Source: an uncultured Croceitalea sp. (lineage in GTDB: Bacteria > Bacteroidota > Bacteroidia > Flavobacteriales > Flavobacteriaceae). From it: a stretch of DNA of 64,000 bases. The notes beneath the pieces are model-generated. The model was not told where the DNA came from. It made no database searches and worked only from the letters and a program-made list of their open reading frames with translations. Location: the NCBI GenBank assembly GCA_947495075.1, contig CANLXH010000001.1, forward strand, positions 1,612,001 to 1,676,000. The letters are read 5' to 3'. Position numbers and translations under genes: made by a program. Below, piece after piece: positions 61,601 through 64,000 of the stretch. Numbering within the stretch: the first letter of the stretch is position 1; every line of letters starts with the position of its first letter.

Positions 61601-62271
61601 ATGCATATGATTTTGCAGGATTGGATAATCTGGGAGACCCTCAAATACGATTAGCTGATGGTACTATTACCAAAGATCCACAGGCAGGTTTAGCAGAAGA
61701 CGTAAGATATATGGGAACCTATCTGCCCAAGGTAACAGGAGGTTTCAGTAATACATTTGGATTTAAGGGTTTTACTATAAATGCGAATGTAGTTTACAGC
61801 TTGGGTGCAGTACTAAAAGTTGACGTTCCGCGAGTATTTAGAAATTATACAGGGGGAAGATTTGTTCCAGGAGCTGGAAGTTTTACAAGTGGTAATCCCC
61901 ATCCAGAAATACTTAATCGTTGGAGACAACCCGGTGATGAAAATAGTACCAACGTACCTTCATACGTAGGTGATTCCTCAATAAACTCGTTTCGGCGAAA
62001 CCTTAGATTTTATACAGAGAGTGATATCAACGTAGTATCGGCCGACTATATAAAGTTAAGGGATATAACCTTTTCTTATGCTGTGCCTGAAGTAGTCAAC
62101 AATATTCTTGACACTGACGAGATTAGTTTTCGCTTGCAACTTTCCAACGTGATGTTATGGAAAGCGAATAATAAAAATATAGATCCAGAATTCCACGATT
62201 CTTTCCTTGGTACAAGGAGTAGCATTTTTAATCAAAAAACCATAACCGCCGGTTTTCACATTACCTTTTAA
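58663..62271 (+). CDS. SusC/RagA-type TonB-dependent receptor with STN domain (module D)
   Basis: This 1202-residue protein has a leader (to about 43, GFSQN), an STN domain (ELSVIEVFDLIRKQTDYTFI), a carboxypeptidase-regulatory-like domain (about 133-205), the junction LDEVVVTGYQELARERSSGS and a plug with FVVDGVAITN and SLYVLKDATAASIYGSRATN. The barrel ends in Phe. Its leader (ACGAATTT before ATGAAA, then AAATT-rich codons) is nearly the same as in modules B and C. SusD follows after 26 nt. A thioredoxin-like gene starts 155 nt after SusD, which suggests the same theme as modules A and C. Confidence 0.95.
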   Translation: MKIKFIQFPHSLLKRMCTLLMRTFILFFCSLTFGFNPNSGFSQNFRIEIPEDRELSVIEVFDLIRKQTDYTFIYRTDAFKNAPKIKLEKGTINAHDLLLKSLSFGNFIYKLTPERTILLNQRQNVSKIILQSEVRGVVTDENNYVLPGVAIIEKGTSNGVISDFDGNYSIKTSGPEAILIFSHVGYLTQEITVNTQFEINVKLLLNANQLDEVVVTGYQELARERSSGSFSKANLDVVKSRSTSTNILDRLDGLIPGLVINNAPNSEENGNNSVLIRGLNSINSNRQPLFVVDGVAITNISLINPQDVESLYVLKDATAASIYGSRATNGIIVITTKKGTYNNKIQIDYDSYINFQGKPDLDYLPRLNSQEFIQTARELFDPVQNPYSDISTYLDSGSRAVPPHEQILYDLDNGLINSATADARLNELANFDNLGQIEDLFYRNATLQNHTISARGGSKKHTFYGSFAYTDTRNNVPKDKNETYKLNLNQEFKFNDHVSIRLITDLTNRRARGKKPLSINGRTLPYVRFQDQAGNNLSTNFMQNFSNEQLPGFENATGISLQYVPLDEVDAGFTKGDDFNARMNLGLGINIFKGLKFQGRYGYVHGNAFNESFDNENSYTVRLERAQFVEAGPVYRLPETGGHYAVENLRQRDWLLRNQLNYNNSWLEEKHQLSLLLGQESQESFSEFERRFVRGYDPRLLTAAFVDIETLTIDGLSNPIIPTVGGQSKLSVFGERIPFRRLEDISRTLSYYGNIGYVFDTKYVFNGSWRIDKSSLFGIDKSAQNRPIWSVGGKWLLGKETFMESANWINELSLRTSYGITGNAPTPGTASSFDILSPLISSFDGETTLSINSPANKKLTWESTENINFGLDFRFLNNRINGSVDYYRKKTTDLIGIIDNNILNGFSSITGNLGDMENTGLELSLNTLNITTDNFFWNSTLNFAYNKNIITKLNNTTPLLTADNLVRARFVEGQSAFTVYAYDFAGLDNLGDPQIRLADGTITKDPQAGLAEDVRYMGTYLPKVTGGFSNTFGFKGFTINANVVYSLGAVLKVDVPRVFRNYTGGRFVPGAGSFTSGNPHPEILNRWRQPGDENSTNVPSYVGDSSINSFRRNLRFYTESDINVVSADYIKLRDITFSYAVPEVVNNILDTDEISFRLQLSNVMLWKANNKNIDPEFHDSFLGTRSSIFNQKTITAGFHITF

Positions 62272-62297
62272 TTATATCAACTTTAAAATAAAAATCA

Positions 62298-63737
62298 ATG
62301 AAAATATTCTATATAAAAAAAATGGCTATTTCATTTATAATGGGAATTATGTTGGCTTCTTGCTCAGATGACTTTTTGGAAGTAGATGTGAATGGTCGCT
62401 TAATAGCTGAAACAACGGAAGACTACAGTCAATTATTGAGCAGTCCTTTTTTAGCCGGATACTTTAGTCCTACCCGTATTGCCTTGTCTCCTGAAGTTTG
62501 CATGTTGGAACCGTTTAATTCAGGAGTCTTTTTTCCAACAAAACTACCTGCTTTTCGGTGGCAGGATGATATCTATCTTCCTGATGATGATATTAATGAA
62601 ATTTCAGAATTTGCTCGCAGTCTCTACACATACAATAAGATTATAAATGAAGTGCTGAATTCGAAAGGCGGTAGCGAAAGTGAGAAACTAAGTCTACAAG
62701 CCGAAGCTTATGCCGGGAGAGCATGGACTTATTTCCAACTTATTAATTATTTTGGAAAACCTTATGACCCAGCCACTTCCAGTACAGATCTTGGTTTTCC
62801 AATTATTACCGAATCAGATATTACACAGACGAATTTTGAACAAGGAACTGTTGAAGATGTCTATCAATTCATACTTGATGATTTAAATAAAGCCATTCCA
62901 AATTTACCCGATACATTCAATCGATTACGGATGTCTTTGGGTGCAGGCAAAGCTTTGTTGGCTAAAGTGCACATTTTCATGGGAGATTATGGACAAGGTT
63001 TGGATAATTTAAACGAGGCCTTTATACACTTTGACGCGGCTCCATTAGAGGTAGGTATATATGATTACAATATAACAACTTTGCCCGGCGGAGTTCATGC
63101 GCTTGGCTTTTTAGGACCTGGATTCGTAAATGCTAATGTAAATATTGAGAACCCCTATAGTAGGGAAAATATTAATTTTGATGGGTTTTTTGGTGCCGAA
63201 TTATTATTGGCTCCAGAAACAACCATGCTTTACGGTGCAACAGATATTAGACGTAATCACTTTTTCTCTAACTCTGCAAATGCTTTTGCGCCTCCGTTTG
63301 CATTGCCCAATATTTTAAGATTAACTTCAGGTCCTTCCGCTCCTTATGGAATAAACATTCCTGATCTATATCTATTACGAGCTGAATGTAAATTAAGATT
63401 GAATAATATTGATGGGGCAATCGAAGATTTACAATTTTTAAGAAGTCATAGAATGCCTGTGACGGATGCTTCCTTACCTGCGGGTTTATCCAAAGACGAG
63501 CTTTTAATATTTACAATAGAAGAACGTACAAGGGAATTCGCCGTTAGGGGCATGGAATGGTTTACAACCAGAAGGTTGTTTACCGATCCATTGTTTAGTG
63601 GTAAAACCCATACGCACACCATCTACAATACGGATGGAACTATCAAAGAAACCTTTGTTTTAACTCCAGAGCGCCTAGTGGTAAGGTTTAACAAAAGATT
63701 CATCAACCAAAACCCCAATTTCACAAATAACCCATGA
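62298..63737 (+). CDS. SusD/RagB-family lipoprotein (module D)
   Basis: This 479-residue lipoprotein has lipobox MLASCSDDF (Cys near 22), then LYTYNKIINEVLNSKGG, QAEAYAGRAWTYFQLINYFG, a TDLGFPI segment and C-terminal LYLLRAECKLRLNNIDGAIE and EERTREFAVRGMEWFTTRR. These are standard SusD landmarks, and the last Arg-rich stretch resembles the module A and B proteins. It caps the SusC at 58663. Confidence 0.94.
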   Translation: MKIFYIKKMAISFIMGIMLASCSDDFLEVDVNGRLIAETTEDYSQLLSSPFLAGYFSPTRIALSPEVCMLEPFNSGVFFPTKLPAFRWQDDIYLPDDDINEISEFARSLYTYNKIINEVLNSKGGSESEKLSLQAEAYAGRAWTYFQLINYFGKPYDPATSSTDLGFPIITESDITQTNFEQGTVEDVYQFILDDLNKAIPNLPDTFNRLRMSLGAGKALLAKVHIFMGDYGQGLDNLNEAFIHFDAAPLEVGIYDYNITTLPGGVHALGFLGPGFVNANVNIENPYSRENINFDGFFGAELLLAPETTMLYGATDIRRNHFFSNSANAFAPPFALPNILRLTSGPSAPYGINIPDLYLLRAECKLRLNNIDGAIEDLQFLRSHRMPVTDASLPAGLSKDELLIFTIEERTREFAVRGMEWFTTRRLFTDPLFSGKTHTHTIYNTDGTIKETFVLTPERLVVRFNKRFINQNPNFTNNP

Positions 63738-63892
63738 TAAAAAGAGTTAAAAAATAATAATCTCAAGGGTATTATCGAGTCGGTTCCAATTGACAGAAAC
63801 AATAACAACTGGTAAAACTCGATTATTGGCTCAGGCTATAAATAAAGACACGATAGTAATTTATACATCAATCAAGATTAAAAGCGCTTAAG

Positions 63893-64000
63893 ATGAAAAA
63901 AAGTATCCTCAATATTACTGTATTGATATTACACGTATTTGCATTCTCCCAGACAGAAGGTATTAAATGGGTAAAAACAACCGAAGGAAAGACATTTGAA
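63893..64000 (+). CDS. Secreted protein start, probably thioredoxin family (3' end outside window)
   Basis: ATG 63893 begins an open frame that runs to the window end (36 codons). It has a signal peptide (ILNITVLILHVFAFSQ) followed by EGIKWVKTTEGKTFE, which resembles the start of the mature part of Bacteroidota secreted thioredoxin-fold proteins (an EGIKF...TFEEAL-like opening). The active-site region is not in the window, so the family call is tentative. Its place 155 nt after SusD parallels the TlpA gene after SusD in module C. Confidence 0.6.
   Translation, partial: MKKSILNITVLILHVFAFSQTEGIKWVKTTEGKTFE

Noticed and set aside
14602-64000. Reading the SusCD region as a polysaccharide utilisation locus
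   Set aside because: No glycoside hydrolase, polysaccharide lyase, sulfatase or carbohydrate esterase is present; the neighbours are proteases and thiol enzymes.

Overview
The window looks like a chromosomal segment from a marine-type member of the Flavobacteriaceae (Bacteroidota). It is AT-rich, has four SusC/SusD pairs each with a FecR-type anti-sigma and an ECF sigma gene, and uses Bacteroidota-type promoters (TTTG, about 20 nt, TAnnTTTG) where I could find them. No rRNA, tRNA, CRISPR array or phage genes were seen.

Region 1 (1-14.5 kb) is a respiratory, haem and stress region. On the minus strand, a tight ten-gene run from 6934 down to 1078 encodes an Rrf2 regulator with three cysteines, a CcoN-like haem-copper oxidase subunit, a CcoO-like subunit with an extra cytochrome c domain, three small unknown proteins (two membrane-anchored), a group III truncated haemoglobin, a four-helix membrane protein, a hemerythrin and a cupin. 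The CcoN-like subunit keeps all its metal and haem ligands but has Gln where cbb3 oxidases have an active-site Glu. I infer a low-oxygen or nitric-oxide function; this is the best candidate for an undescribed system. On the plus strand follow a TetR operon with a perfect operator palindrome, a second Rrf2 paralogue behind a 38-bp perfect palindrome, a DUF488 protein, a double CDGSH iron-sulfur protein, a cupin, two NTF2-like proteins, an AhpD-like protein, a cysteine-rich small protein, an SDR, a cytochrome c and a cytochrome P460-like protein. The two Rrf2 genes share the same operator, placed identically over the -33 box.

Region 2 (14.6-64 kb) holds four related modules. Each has a minus-strand ECF sigma gene divergent from a plus-strand FecR gene, then SusC (with an STN signalling domain) and SusD. 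Around them lie TlpA/DUF4369 thioredoxin lipoproteins, M16 zinc proteases (one fused to a thioredoxin domain), stand-alone DsbD-alpha domains and a full DsbD. No carbohydrate-active enzyme is present, so I read these as peptide or protein uptake modules with periplasmic thiol chemistry rather than polysaccharide loci. Each ECF/FecR gap holds a GGGT(N15-16)GTC-like promoter, and each FecR/SusC gap holds an inverted repeat.

The gap between the second and third modules (38.8-40.5 kb) is a decay zone with a broken IS3-type transposase and a 208-bp MITE-like element. Another decayed gene, apparently a TlpA-type lipoprotein, lies at 50.8 kb. Both window ends cut genes: a lipocalin-like protein on the left and a probable thioredoxin-family protein on the right.
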